DNA of 64,000 nucleotides from Heracleum sosnowskyi (GCA_030848705.1 CM061238.1:61047133-61111132), one strand, 5' to 3'; shown: positions 24,841-38,955, counted from the stretch's first letter. Made by a program: numbers and translations. The notes: a model not told the origin generated them from the sequence alone.

Positions 24841-26352
24841 TCAAACTACGAGAAAATATCCACAAAATGGCCCGCTTCAATTTTCCCCCATTTTCCTTGT
24901 ATAGCTCCCTTTAGAGGTAAACGTAATCGGGCGTCCCCTGGTATCTGCTCCGATTCAGGCACGGACAGCTCCAAATGAAGTTTTCTGTAATTCTATAAAC
25001 CCATAGGGTCAAACTACGAGAAAATATCCACAAAATGGCCCGCTTCAATTTTTCCCCATTTTCCTTGTACAGCTCCCTTTAGAGGTAAACGTAATCGGGC
25101 GTCCCCTTGTATCTGCTCCGATTCAGGCACGGACAGCTCCAAATGAAGTCTTCTGTAATTCTATAAATCCATAGGGTCAAACTACGAGAAAATATACACA
25201 AAATGTCCCGCTTCAATTTCCCCCCATTTTCCTTGTATAGCTCCCTTTAGAGGTAAACGTAATCGGGCGTCCCCTGGTATCTGCTCCGATTCAGGCACGG
25301 ATAGCTCCAAATGAAGTTTTCTGTAATTCTATAAACCCATAGGGTCAAACTACGAGAAAATATCCACAAAATGGCCCGCTTCAATTTTCCCCCATTTTCC
25401 TTTTATAGCTCCCTTTAGAGGTAAACATAATCGGGCGTCCCCTGGTATCTGCTCCGATTCAGGCACAGACAGCTCCAAATGAAGTTTTCTGTAATTCTAT
25501 AAACCCATAGGGTCAAACTACGAGAAAATATCCACAAAATGGCCCGCTTCAATTTTCCCCCATTTTCCTTGTATAGCTCCCTTTAGAGGTAAACGTAATC
25601 GGGCGTCCCCTGGTATCTGCTCCGATTCAGGCACGGACAGCTCCAAATGAAGTTTTCTGTAATTCTATAAACCCATAGGGGCAAACTACGAGAAAATATC
25701 CACAAAATGGTCCGCTTCAATTTTTCCCCATTTTCCTTGTATAGCTCCCTTTATAGGTAAACGTAATCGGGCGTCCCCTGGTATCTGCTCCGATTCAAGC
25801 ACGGACAGCTCCAAATGAAGTTTTCGGTAATTCTATAAACCCATATGGTCAAACTATGAGAAAATATCCACAAAATGGCCCGCTTCAATTTTTCCCCATT
25901 TTCCTTGTATAGCTCCCTTTAGAGGTAAACGTAATCGGGCGTCCCCTGGTATCTGCTCCGATCCAGGCACGGACAGCTCCAAATGAAGTTTTCTGTAATT
26001 CTATAAACCCATAGGGTCAAACTACGAGAAAATATCCACAAAATGGCCCGCTTCAATTTTTCCCCATTTTCCTTGTACAGCTCCCTTTAGAGGTAAACGT
26101 AATCGGGCGTCCCCTGGTATCTGCTCCGATTCAGGCACGGACAGCTCCAAATGAAGTTTTCTGTAATTCTATAAATCCATAGGGTCAAACTACGAGAAAA
26201 TATACACAAAATGTCCCGCTTCAATTTCCCCCCATTTTCCTTGTATAGCTCCCTTTAGAGGTAAACGTAATCGGGCGTCCCCTGGTATCTGCTCCGATTC
26301 AGGCACGGACAGCTCCAAATGAAGTTTTCGGTAATTCTATAAACCCATAGGG
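24841..26352. repeat. Tandem 9-mer HOR, copy 1 (1512 bp)
   Basis: Nine monomers with many private changes: ccccttgtat with tcttctgt, cacggatagc, ccttttatag with taaacataa, aaaatggtcc with gattcaagc, actatgag with gatccaggc, then a ttgtacag and a tacacaaaatgtcc unit. All are repeated 1512 bp downstream. Confidence 0.9.
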
Positions 26353-27864
26353 TCAAACTACGAGAAAATATCCACAAAATGGCCCGCTTCAATTTTCCCC
26401 CATTTTCCTTGTATAGCTCCCTTTAGAGGTAAACGTAATCGGGCGTCCCCTGGTATCTGCTCCGATTCAGGCACGGACAGCTCCAAATGAAGTTTTCTGT
26501 AATTCTATAAACCCATAGGGTCAAACTACGAGAAAATATCCACAAAATGGCCCGCTTCAATTTTTCCCCATTTTCCTTGTACAGCTCCCTTTAGAGGTAA
26601 ACGTAATCGGGCGTCCCCTTGTATCTGCTCCGATTCAGGCACGGACAGCTCCAAATGAAGTCTTCTGTAATTCTATAAATCCATAGGGTCAAACTACGAG
26701 AAAATATACACAAAATGTCCCGCTTCAATTTCCCCCCATTTTCCTTGTATAGCTCCCTTTAGAGGTAAACGTAATCGGGCGTCCCCTGGTATCTGCTCCG
26801 ATTCAGGCACGGATAGCTCCAAATGAAGTTTTCTGTAATTCTATAAACCCATAGGGTCAAACTACGAGAAAATATCCACAAAATGGCCCGCTTCAATTTT
26901 CCCCCATTTTCCTTTTATAGCTCCCTTTAGAGGTAAACATAATCGGGCGTCCCCTGGTATCTGCTCCGATTCAGGCACAGACAGCTCCAAATGAAGTTTT
27001 CTGTAATTCTATAAACCCATAGGGTCAAACTACGAGAAAATATCCACAAAATGGCCCGCTTCAATTTTCCCCCATTTTCCTTGTATAGCTCCCTTTAGAG
27101 GTAAACGTAATCGGGCGTCCCCTGGTATCTGCTCCGATTCAGGCACGGACAGCTCCAAATGAAGTTTTCTGTAATTCTATAAACCCATAGGGGCAAACTA
27201 CGAGAAAATATCCACAAAATGGTCCGCTTCAATTTTTCCCCATTTTCCTTGTATAGCTCCCTTTATAGGTAAACGTAATCGGGCGTCCCCTGGTATCTGC
27301 TCCGATTCAAGCACGGACAGCTCCAAATGAAGTTTTCGGTAATTCTATAAACCCATATGGTCAAACTATGAGAAAATATCCACAAAATGGCCCGCTTCAA
27401 TTTTTCCCCATTTTCCTTGTATAGCTCCCTTTAGAGGTAAACGTAATCGGGCGTCCCCTGGTATCTGCTCCGATCCAGGCACGGACAGCTCCAAATGAAG
27501 TTTTCTGTAATTCTATAAACCCATAGGGTCAAACTACGAGAAAATATCCACAAAATGGCCCGCTTCAATTTTTCCCCATTTTCCTTGTACAGCTCCCTTT
27601 AGAGGTAAACGTAATCGGGCGTCCCCTGGTATCTGCTCCGATTCAGGCACGGACAGCTCCAAATGAAGTTTTCTGTAATTCTATAAATCCATAGGGTCAA
27701 ACTACGAGAAAATATACACAAAATGTCCCGCTTCAATTTCCCCCCATTTTCCTTGTATATCTCCCTTTAGAGGTAAACGTAATCGGGCGTCCCCTGGTAT
27801 CTGCTCCGATTCAGGCACGGACAGCTCCAAATGAAGTTTTCGGTAATTCTATAAACCCATAGGG
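26353..27864. repeat. Tandem 9-mer HOR, copy 2 (1512 bp)
   Basis: Nearly identical to copy 1. One difference noted by eye is ttgtatatctcc in its last monomer against ttgtatagctcc in copy 1. A third round begins at 27865 but loses most private variants within about three monomers. Confidence 0.9.
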
Positions 27865-30800
27865 TCAAACTACGAGAAAATATCCACAAAATGGCCCGCT
27901 TCAATTTTCCCCCATTTTCCTTGTATAGCTCCCTTTAGAGGTACACGTAATCGGGCGTCCCCTGGTATCTGCTCCGATTCAGGCACGGACAGCTCATAAT
28001 GAAGTTTTCTGTAATTCTATAAACCCATAGGGTCAAACTACGAGAAAATATCCACAAAATGGCCCGCTTCAATTTTTCCCCATTTTCCTTGTACAGCTCC
28101 CTTTAGAGGTAAACGTAATCGGGCGTCCCCTTGTATCTGCTCCGATTCAGGCACGGACAGCTCCAAATGAAGTCTTCTGTAATTCTATAAATCCATAGGG
28201 TCAAACTACGAGAAAATATACACAAAATGTCCCGCTTCAATTTCCCCCCATTTTCCTTGTATAGCTCCCTTTAGAGGTAAACGTAATCGGGCGTCCCCTG
28301 GTATCTGCTCCGATTCAGGCACGGACAGCTCCAAATGAAGTTTTCTGTAATTCTATAAACCCATAGGGTCAAACTACGAGAAAATATCCACAAAATGGCC
28401 CGCTTCAATTTTCCCCCATTTTCCTTGTATAGCTCCCTTTAGAGGTAAACGTAATCGGGCGTCCCCTGGTATCTGCTCCGATTCAGGCACGGACAGCTCC
28501 AAATGAAGTTTTCTGTAATTCTATAAACCCATAGGGTCAAACTACGAGAAAATATCCACAAAATGGCCCGCTTCAATTTTCCCCCATTTTCCTTGTATAG
28601 CTCCCTTTAGAGGTAAACGTAATCGGGCGTCCCCTGGTATCTGCTCCGATTCAGGCACGGACAGCTCCAAATGAAGTTTTCTGTAATTCTATAAACCCAT
28701 AGGGGCAAACTACGAGAAAATATCCACAAAATGGCCCGCTTCAATTTTTCCCCATTTTCCTTGTATAGCTCCCTTTATAGGTAAACGTAATCGGGCGTCC
28801 CCTGGTATCTGCTCCGATTCAGGCACGGACAGCTCCAAATGAAGTTTTCGGTAATTCTATAAACCCATATGGTCAAACTACGAGAAAATATCCACAAAAT
28901 GGCCCGCTTCAATTTTTTCCCATTTTCCATGTATAGCTCCCTTTATAGGTAAACGTAATCGGGCGTCCCCTGGTATGTGCTCCGATTCAGGCACAGACAG
29001 CTTCAAATGAAGTTTTCTGCAATTCTATAAACCCATAGGGTCAAACTACGAGAAAATATCCACAAAATGGCCTGCTTCAATTTTTCCCCATTTTCCTTGT
29101 ACAGCTCCCTTTAGAGGTAAACGTAATCGGGCGTCCCCTGGTATCTGCTCCGATTCAGGCACGGACAGCTCCAAATGAAGTCTTCTGTAATTCTATAAAT
29201 CCATAGGGTCAAACTACGAGAAAATATACACAAAATGTCCCGCTTCAATTTCCCCCCATTTTCCTTGTATAGCTCCCTTTAGAGGTAAACGTAATCGGGC
29301 GTCCCCTGGTATCTGCTCCGATTCAGGCACGGACAGCTCCAAATGAAGTTTTCTGTAATTCTATAAACCCATAGGGTCAAACTACGAGAAAATATCCACA
29401 AAATGGCCCGCTTCAATTTTCCCCCATTTTCCTTGTATAGCTCCCTTTAGAGGTAAACGTAATCGGGCGTCCCCTGGTATCTGCTCCGATTCAGGCACGG
29501 ACAGCTCCAAATGAAGTTTTCTGTAATTCTATAAACCCATAGGGTCAAACTATGAGAAAATATCCACAAAATGGACCGCTTCAATTTTCCCCCATTTTCC
29601 TTGTATAGCTCCCTTTAGAGGTAAACATAATCGGGCGTCCCCTGGTATCTGCTCCGATTCAGGCACAGACAGCTCCAAATGAAGTTTTCTGTAATTCTAT
29701 AAACCCATAGGGTCAAACTACGAGAAAATATCCACAAAATGGCCCGCTTCAATTTTCCCCCATTTTCCTTGTATAGCTCCCTTTAGAGGTAAACGTAATC
29801 GGGCGTCCCCTGGTATCTGCTCCGATTCAGGCACTGACAGCTCCAAATGAAGTTTTCTGTAATTCTATAAACCCATAGGGGCAAACTACGAGAAAATATC
29901 CACAAAATGGGCCGCTTCAATTTTTCCCCATTTTCCTTGTATAGCTCCCTTTATAGGTAAACGTAATCGGGCGTCCCCTGGTATCTGCTCCGATTCAGGC
30001 ACGGACAGCTCCAAATGAAGTTTTCGGTAATTCTATAAACCCATATGGTCAAACTATGAGAAAATATCCACAAAATGGCCCGCTTCAATTTTTCCCCATT
30101 TTCCTTGTATAGCTCCCTTTAGAGGTAAACGTAATCGGGCGTCCCCTGGTATCTGCTCCGATCCAGGCACGGACAGCTCCAAATGAAGTTTTCTGTAATT
30201 CTATAAACCCATAGGGTCAAACTACGAGAAAATATCCACAAAATGGCCCGCTTCAATTTTTCCCCATTTTCCTTGTACAGCTCCCTTTAGAGGTAAACGT
30301 AATCGGGCGTCCCCTGGTATCTGCTCCGATTCAGGCACGGACAGCTCCAAATGAAGTTTTCTGTAATTCTATAAATCCATAGGGTCAAACTACGAGAAAA
30401 TATACACAAAATGTCCCGCTTCAATTTCCCCCCATTTTCCTTGTATAGCTCCCTTTAGAGGTAAACGTAATCGGGCGTCCCCTGGTATCTGCTCCGATTC
30501 AGGCACGGACAGCTCCAAATGAAGTTTTCGGTAATTCTATAAACCCATAGGGTCAAACTACGAGAAAATATCCACAAAATGGCCCGCTTCAATTTTCCCC
30601 CATTTTCCTTGTATAGCTCCCTTTAGAGGTAAACGTAATCGGGCGTCCCCTGGTATCTGCTCCGATTCAGGCACGGACAGCTCCAAATGAAGTTTTCTGT
30701 AATTCTATAAACCCATAGGGTCAAACTACGAGAAAATATCCACAAAATGGCCCGCTTCAATTTTTCCCCATTTTCCTTGTACAGCTCCCTTTAGAGGTAA

Positions 30801-33800
30801 ACGGAATCGGGCGTCCCCTTGTATCTGCTCCGATTCAGGCACGGACAGCTCCAAATGAAGTCTTCTGTAATTCTATAAATCCATAGGGTCAAACTACGAG
30901 AAAATATACACAAAATGTCCCGCTTCAATTTCCCCCCATTTTCCTTGTATAGCTCCCTTTAGAGGTAAACGTAATCGGGCGTCCCCTGGTATCTGCTCCG
31001 ATTCAGGCACGGACAGCTCCAAATGAAGTTTTCTGTAATTCTATAAACCCATAGGGTCAAACTACGAGAAAATATCCACAAAATGGCCCGCTTCAATTTT
31101 CCCCCATTTTCCTTGTATAGCTCCCTTTAGAGGTAAACGTAATCGGGCGTCCCCTGGTATCTGCTCCGATTCAGGCACGGACAGCTCCAAATGAAGTTTT
31201 CTGTAATTCTATAAACCCATAGGGTCAAACTACGAGAAAATATCCACAAAATGGCCCGCTTCAATTTTCCCCCATTTTCCTTGTATAGCTCCCTTTAGAG
31301 GTAAACGTAATCGGGCGTCCCCTGGTATCTGCTCCAATTCAGGCACGGACAGCTCCAAATGAAGTTTTCTGTAATTCTATAAACCCATAGGGGCAAACTA
31401 CGAGAAAATATCCACAAAATGGCCCGCTTCAATTTTCCCCCATTTTCCTTGTATAGCTCCCTTTATAGGTAAACGTAATCGGGCGTCCCCTGGTATCTGC
31501 TCCGATTCAGGCACGGACAGCTCCAAATGAAGTTTTCGGTAATTCTATAAACCCATATGGTCAAACTACGAGAAAATATCCACAAAATGGCCCGCTTCAA
31601 TTTTTTCCCATTTTCCATGTATAGCTCCCTTTATAGGTAAACGTAATCGGGCGTCCCCTGGTATGTGCTCCGATTCAGGCACAGACAGCTTCAAATGAAG
31701 TTTTCTGCAATTCTATAAACCCATAGGGTCAAACTACGAGAAAATATCCACAAAATGGCCCGCTTCAATTTTTTCCCATTTTCCATGTATAGCTGCCTTT
31801 ATAGGTAAACGTAATCGGGCGTCCCCTGGTATGTGCTCCGATTCAGGCACGGACAGCTCCAAATGAAGTTTTCGGTAATTCTATAAACCCATATGGTCAA
31901 ACTACGAGAAAATATCCACAAAATGGCCCGCTTCAATTTTTTCCCATTTTCCATGTATAGCTGCCTTTATAGGTAAACGTAATCGGGCGTCCCCTGGTAT
32001 GTGCTCCGATTCAGGCACAGACAGCTTCAAATGAAGTTTTCTGCAATTCTATAAACCCATAGGGTCAAACTACGAGAAAATATCCACAAAATGGCCCGCT
32101 TCAATTTTTCCCCATTTTCCTTGTATAGCTCCCTTTATAGGTAAACGTAATCGGGCGTCCCCTGGTATCTGCTCCGATTCAGGCACGGACAGCTCCAAAT
32201 GAAGTTTTCGGTAATTCTATAAACCCATATGGTCAAACTACGAGAAAATATCCACAAAATGGCCCGCTTCAATTTTTTCCCATTTTCCATGTATAGCTCC
32301 CTTTATAGGTAAACGTAATCGGGCGTCCCCTGGTATGTGCTCCGATTCAGGCACAGACAGCTTCAAATGAAGTTTTCTGCAATTCTATAAACCCATAGGG
32401 TCAAACTACGAGAAAATATCCACAAAATGGCCCGCTTCAATTTTTCCCCATTTTCCTTGTATAGCTCCCTTTAGAGGTAAACGTAATCGGGCGTCCCTTG
32501 GTATCTGCTCCGATTCAGGCACGGACAGCTCCAAATGAAGTTTTCGGTAATTCTATAAACCCATATGGTCAAACTACGAGAAAATATCCACAAAATGGCC
32601 CGCTTCAATTTTTTCCCATTTTCCATGTATAGCTCCCTTTATAGGTAAACGTAATCGGGCGTCCCCTGGTATGTGCTCCGATTCAGGCACAGACAGCTTC
32701 AAATGAAGTTTTCTGCAATTCTATAAACCCATAGGGTCAAACTACGAGAAAATATCCACAAAATGGCCCGCTTCAATTTTTCCCCATTTTCCTTGTATAG
32801 CTCCCTTTAGAGGTAAACGTAATCGGGCGTCCCCTGGTATCTGCTCCGATTCAGGCACGGACAACTCCAAATGAAGTTTTCTGTAATTCTATAAACCCAT
32901 AGGGTCAAACTACGAGAAAATATCCACAAAATGGCCCGCTTCAATTTTTCCCCATTTTCCTTGTATAGCTCCCTTTATAGGTAAACGTAATCGGGCGTCC
33001 CCTGGTATCTGCTCCGATTCAGGCACGGACAGCTCCAAATGAAGTTTTCGGTAATTCTATAAACCCATATGGTCAAACTACGAGAAAATATCCACAAAAT
33101 GGCCCGCTTCAATTTTTTCCCATTTTCCATGTATAGCTCCCTTTATAGGTAAACGTAATCGGGCGTCCCCTGGTATGTGCTCCGATTCAGGCACAGACAG
33201 CTTCAAATGAAGTTTTCTGCAATTCTATAAACCCATAGGGTCAAACTACGGGAAAATATCCACAAAATGGCCCGCTTCAATTTTTCCCCATTTTCCTTGT
33301 ATAGCTCCCTTTAGAGGTAAACGTAATCGGGCGTCCCCTGGTATCTGCTCCGATTCAGGCATGGACAGCTCCAAATGAAGTTTTCTGTAATTCTATAAAC
33401 CCATAGGGTCAAACTACGAGAAAATATCCACAAAATGGCCCGCTTCAATTTTCCCCCCATTTTCCTTGTATAGCTCCCTTTAGAGGTAAACGTAATCGGG
33501 CGTCCCCTGGTATCTGCTCCGATTCAGGCACGGACAGCTCCAAATGAAGTTTTCTGTAATTCTATAAACCCATAGGGTCAAACTACGAGAAAATATCCAC
33601 AAAATGGCCTGCTTCAATTTTTCCCCATTTTCCTTGTACAGCTCCCTTTAGAGGTAAACGTAATCGGGCGTCCCCTGGTATCTGCTCCGATTCAGGCACG
33701 GACAGCTCCAAATGAAGTCTTCTGTAATTCTATAAATCCATAGGGTCAAACTACGAGAAAATATACACAAAATGTCTCGCTTCAATTTCCCCCCATTTTC

Positions 33801-33913
33801 CTTGTATAGCTCCCTTTAGAGGTAAACGTAATCGGGCGTCCCCTGGTATCTGCTCCGATTCAGGCACGGACAGCTCCAAATGAAGTTTTCTGTAATTCTA
33901 TAAACCCATAGGG

Positions 33914-34081
33914 TCAAACTACGAGAAAATATCCACAAAATGGCCTGCTTCAATTTTTCCCCATTTTCCTTGTACAGCTCCCTTTAGAGGTAAACGTAAT
34001 CGGGCGTCCCCTGGTATGTGCTCCGATTCAGGCACAGACAGCTTCAAATGAAGTTTTCTGCAATTCTATAAACCCATAGGG
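33914..34081. repeat. Chimeric monomer (u62 C left part, u105 G right part)
   Basis: The first part is of the ggcctgc/ttgtacag/tttagagg type, which normally continues as tatctgctcc. The second part is of the tatgtgctcc/cacag/agcttc/tctgc type, which is normally preceded by attttttccc/ccatgtatag/tttatagg. The switch lies between u74 and u105. The same chimera recurs at 34250 and 35259. Confidence 0.82.
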
Positions 34082-34249
34082 TCAAACTACGAGAAAATAT
34101 CCACAAAATGGCCCGCTTCAATTTTTCCCCATTTTCCTTGTATAGCTCCCTTTAGAGGTAAACGTAATCGGGCGTCCCCTGGTATCTGCTCCGATTCAGG
34201 CACGGACAACTCCAAATGAAGTTTTCTGTAATTCTATAAACCCATAGGG

Positions 34250-34417
34250 TCAAACTACGAGAAAATATCCACAAAATGGCCTGCTTCAATTTTTCCCCAT
34301 TTTCCTTGTACAGCTCCCTTTAGAGGTAAACGTAATCGGGCGTCCCCTGGTATGTGCTCCGATTCAGGCACAGACAGCTTCAAATGAAGTTTTCTGCAAT
34401 TCTATAAACCCATAGGG
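34250..34417. repeat. Chimeric monomer, second copy
   Basis: Same composition as the unit at 33914, and likewise followed by a cggacaactcc monomer. Thus 33914-34249 and 34250-34585 form a tandem 336-bp dimer. Confidence 0.82.
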
Positions 34418-35258
34418 TCAAACTACGAGAAAATATCCACAAAATGGCCCGCTTCAATTTTTCCCCATTTTCCTTGTATAGCTCCCTTTAGAGGTAAACG
34501 TAATCGGGCGTCCCCTGGTATCTGCTCCGATTCAGGCACGGACAACTCCAAATGAAGTTTTCTGTAATTCTATAAACCCATAGGGTCAAACTACGAGAAA
34601 ATATCCACAAAATGGCCCGCTTCAATTTTTCCCCATTTTCCTTGTATAGCTCCCTTTATAGGTAAACGTAATCGGGCGTCCCCTGGTATCTGCTCCGATT
34701 CAGGCACGGACAGCTCCAAATGAAGTTTTCGGTAATTCTATAAACCCATATGGTCAAACTACGAGAAAATATCCACAAAATGGCCCGCTTCAATTTTTTC
34801 CCATTTTCCATGTATAGCTCCCTTTATAGGTAAACGTAATCGGGCGTCCCCTGGTATGTGCTCCGATTCAGGCACAGACAGCTTCAAATGAAGTTTTCTG
34901 CAATTCTATAAACCCATAGGGTCAAACTACGGGAAAATATCCACAAAATGGCCCGCTTCAATTTTTCCCCATTTTCCTTGTATAGCTCCCTTTAGAGGTA
35001 AACGTAATCGGGCGTCCCCTGGTATCTGCTCCGATTCAGGCATGGACAGCTCCAAATGAAGTTTTCTGTAATTCTATAAACCCATAGGGTCAAACTACGA
35101 GAAAATATCCACAAAATGGCCCGCTTCAATTTTCCCCCCATTTTCCTTGTATAGCTCCCTTTAGAGGTAAACGTAATCGGGCGTCCCCTGGTATCTGCTC
35201 CGATTCAGGCACGGACAGCTCCAAATGAAGTTTTCTGTAATTCTATAAACCCATAGGG

Positions 35259-35426
35259 TCAAACTACGAGAAAATATCCACAAAATGGCCTGCTTCAATT
35301 TTTCCCCATTTTCCTTGTACAGCTCCCTTTAGAGGTAAACGTAATCGGGCGTCCCCTGGTATGTGCTCCGATTCAGGCACAGACAGCTTCAAATGAAGTT
35401 TTCTGCAATTCTATAAACCCATAGGG
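35259..35426. repeat. Chimeric monomer, third copy
   Basis: Same left and right halves as at 33914 and again followed by a cggacaactcc monomer. It is preceded here by the 169-bp unit at 35090. Confidence 0.82.
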
Positions 35427-36603
35427 TCAAACTACGAGAAAATATCCACAAAATGGCCCGCTTCAATTTTTCCCCATTTTCCTTGTATAGCTCCCTTTAG
35501 AGGTAAACGTAATCGGGCGTCCCCTGGTATCTGCTCCGATTCAGGCACGGACAACTCCAAATGAAGTTTTCTGTAATTCTATAAACCCATAGGGTCAAAC
35601 TACGAGAAAATATCCACAAAATGGCCCGCTTCAATTTTTCCCCATTTTCCTTGTATAGCTCCCTTTATAGGTAAACGTAATCGGGCGTCCCCTGGTATCT
35701 GCTCCGATTCAGGCACGGACAGCTCCAAATGAAGTTTTCGGTAATTCTATAAACCCATATGGTCAAACTACGAGAAAATATCCACAAAATGGCCCGCTTC
35801 AATTTTTTCCCATTTTCCATGTATAGCTCCCTTTATAGGTAAACGTAATCGGGCGTCCCCTGGTATGTGCTCCGATTCAGGCACAGACAGCTTCAAATGA
35901 AGTTTTCTGCAATTCTATAAACCCATAGGGTCAAACTACGGGAAAATATCCACAAAATGGCCCGCTTCAATTTTTCCCCATTTTCCTTGTATAGCTCCCT
36001 TTAGAGGTAAACGTAATCGGGCGTCCCCTGGTATCTGCTCCGATTCAGGCACGGACAGCTCCAAATGAAGTTTTCTGTAATTCTATAAACCCATAGGGTC
36101 AAACTACGAGAAAATATCCACAAAATGGCCCGCTTCAATTTTCCCCCCATTTTCCTTGTATAGCTCCCTTTAGAGGTAAACGTAATCGGGCGTCCCCTGG
36201 TATCTGCTCCGATTCAGGCACGGACAGCTCCAAATGAAGTTTTCTGTAATTCTATAAACCCATAGGGTCAAACTACGAGAAAATATCCACAAAATGGCCT
36301 GCTTCAATTTTTCCCCATTTTCCTTGTACAGCTCCCTTTAGAGGTAAACGTAATCGGGCGTCCCCTGGTATCTGCTCCGATTCAGGCACGGACAGCTCCA
36401 AATGAAGTCTTCTGTAATTCTATAAATCCATAGGGTCAAACTACGAGAAAATATACACAAAATGTCCCGCTTCAATTTCCCCCCATTTTCCTTGTATAGC
36501 TCCCTTTAGAGGTAAACGTAATCGGGCGTCCCCTGGTATCTGCTCCGATTCAGGCACGGACAGCTCCAAATGAAGTTTTCTGTAATTCTATAAACCCATA
36601 GGG

Positions 36604-38955
36604 TCAAACTACGAGAAAATATCCACAAAATGGCCCGCTTCAATTTTCCCCCATTTTCCTTGTATAGCTCCCTTTAGAGGTAAACGTAATCGGGCGTCCC
36701 CTGGTATCTGCTCCGATTCAGGCACGGACAACTCCAAATGAAGTTTTCTGTAATTCTATAAACCCATAGGGTCAAACTACGAGAAAATATCCACAAAATG
36801 GCCCGCTTCAATTTTCCCCCATTTTCCTTGTATAGCTCCCTTTAGAGGTAAACGTAATCGGGCGTCCCCTGGTATCTGCTCCGATTCAGGCACGGACAAC
36901 TCCAAATGAAGTTTTCTGTAATTCTATAAACCCATAGGGTCAAACTACGAGAAAATATCCACAAAATGGCCCGCTTCAATTTTTCCCCATTTTCCTTGTA
37001 TAGCTCCCTTTATAGGTAAACGTAATCGGGCGTCCCCTGGTATCTGCTCCGATTCAGGCACGGACAGCTCCAAATGAAGTTTTCGGTAATTCTATAAACC
37101 CATATGGTCAAACTACGAGAAAATATCCACAAAATGGCCCGCTTCAATTTTTTCCCATTTTCCATGTATAGCTCCCTTTATAGGTAAACGTAATCGGGCG
37201 TCCCCTGGTATGTGCTCCGATTCAGGCACAGACAGCTTCAAATGAAGTTTTCTGCAATTCTATAAACCCATAGGGTCAAACTACGGGAAAATATCCACAA
37301 AATGGCCCGCTTCAATTTTTCCCCATTTTCCTTGTATAGCTCCCTTTAGAGGTAAACGTAATCGGGCGTCCCCTGGTATCTGCTCCGATCCAGGCACGGA
37401 CAGCTCCAAATGAAGTTTTCTGTAATTCTATAAACCCATAGGGTCAAACTACGAGAAAATATCCACAAAATGGCCTGCTTCAATTTTTCCCCATTTTCCT
37501 TGTACAGCTCCCTTTAGAGGTAAACGTAATCGGGCGTCCCCTGGTATCTGCCCCGATTCAGGCACGGACAGCTCCAAATGAAGTTTTCTGTAATTCTATA
37601 AATCCATAGGGTCAAACTACGAGAAAATATACACAAAATGTCCCGCTTCAATTTCCCCCCATTTTCCTTGTATAGCTCCCTTTAGAGGTAAACGTAATCG
37701 GGCGTCCCCTGGTATCTGCTCCGATTCAGGCACGGACAGCTCCAAATGAAGTTTTCTGTAATTCTATAAACCCATAGGGTCAAACTACGAGAAAATATCC
37801 ACAAAATGGCCCGCTTCAATTTTCCCCCATTTTCCTTGTATAGCTCCCTTTAGAGGTAAACGTAATCGGGCGTCCCCTGGTATCTGCTCCGATTCAGGCA
37901 CGGACAGCTCCAAATGAAGTTTTCTGTAATTCTATAAACCCATAGGGTCAAACTACGAGAAAATATCCACAAAATGGCCTGCTTCAATTTTTCCCCATTT
38001 TCCTTGTACAGCTCCCTTTAGAGGTAAACGTAATCGGGCGTCCCCTGGTATCTGCTCCGATTCAGGCACGGACAGCTCCAAATGAAGTCTTCTGTAATTC
38101 TATAAATCCATAGGGTCAAACTACGAGAAAATATACACAAAATGTCCCGCTTCAATTTCCCCCCATTCTCCTTGTATAGCTCCCTTTAGAGGTAAACGTA
38201 ATCGGGCGTCCCCTGGTATCTGCTCTGATTCAGGCACGGACAGCTCCAAATGAAGTTTTCTGTAATTCTATAAACCCATAGGGTCAAACTACGAGAAAAT
38301 ATCCACAAAATGGCCCGCTTCAATTTTCCCCCATTTTCCTTGTATAGCTCCCTTTAGAGGTAAACGTAATCGGGCGTCCCCTGGTATCTGCTCCGATTCA
38401 GGCACGGACAGCTCCAAATGAAGTTTTCTGTAATTCTATAAACCCATAGGGTCAAACTACGAGAAAATATCCACAAAATGGCCCGCTTCAATTTTCCCCC
38501 ATTTTCCTTGTATAGCTCCCTTTAGAGGTAAACGTAATCGGGCGTCCCCTGGTATCTGCTCCGATTCAGGCACGGACAGCTCCAAATGAAGTTTTCTGTA
38601 ATTCTATAAACCCATAGGGGCAAACTACGAGAAAATATCCACAAAATGGCCCGCTTCAATTTTTCCCCATTTTCCTTGTATAGCTCCCTTTATAGGTAAA
38701 CGTAATCGGGCGTCCCCTGGTATCTGCTACGATTCAGGCACGGACAGCTCCAAATGAAGTTTTCGGTAATTCTATAAACCCATATGGTCAAACTACGAGA
38801 AAATATCCACAAAATGGCCCGCTTCAATTTTTTCCCATTTTCCATGTATAGCTCCCTTTATAGGTAAACGTAATCGGGCGTCCCCTGGTATCTACTCCGA
38901 TTCAGGCACGGACAGCTCCAAATGAAGTTTTCGGTAATTCTATAAACCCATATGG
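36604..38955. repeat. 14-mer HOR, copy 1 (2352 bp)
   Basis: Fourteen monomers from a cggacaactcc unit to a tatctactcc unit, followed directly by copy 2 in the same order. Shared markers include ctgccccgattc, cattctcc with ctctgattc, aggggcaaac, tgctacgattc and tatctactcc. Confidence 0.88.

Larger units (their letters stand above)
24169..31392. repeat. Array domain V (43 monomers): new monomer types appear
   Basis: From 24169 on, several types that I did not find upstream become common: u62 C (ttgtacag), u142 C (aagtcttctgt), and u20 A with u30 T (atacacaaaatgtcccgc), usually as adjacent pairs. The u23 T and P types vanish. All 43 units are 168 bp. The domain holds the tandem 9-mer at 24841-27864 and a 16-monomer (2688-bp) spacing between the monomers at 28033 and 30721. 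Confidence 0.82.
33241..34921. repeat. 10-monomer repeat unit, left copy (1681 bp)
   Basis: Opens with acgggaaaat and gcatggacag; the same pair recurs at 34922, ten monomers plus one base later, and the following 169-bp unit is also shared. The match extends upstream to roughly 32670 and stops in mid-monomer at about 33640, so true boundaries lie inside monomers. Confidence 0.75.
31393..36603. repeat. Array domain VI (31 monomers): dimer-like alternation and chimeras
   Basis: From 31393 to 33240, units with u146 G/u166 T (ttttcggt, catatggtc) tend to alternate with units having u46 T, u57 A, u105 G, u123 A, u131 T and u148 C. From 33241, a monomer with acgggaaaat (u11 G) recurs at 34922 and 35931. 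Three units are 169 bp through an extra C (33409, 35090, 36099). Chimeric monomers occur at 31729, 33914, 34250 and 35259. Confidence 0.8.
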
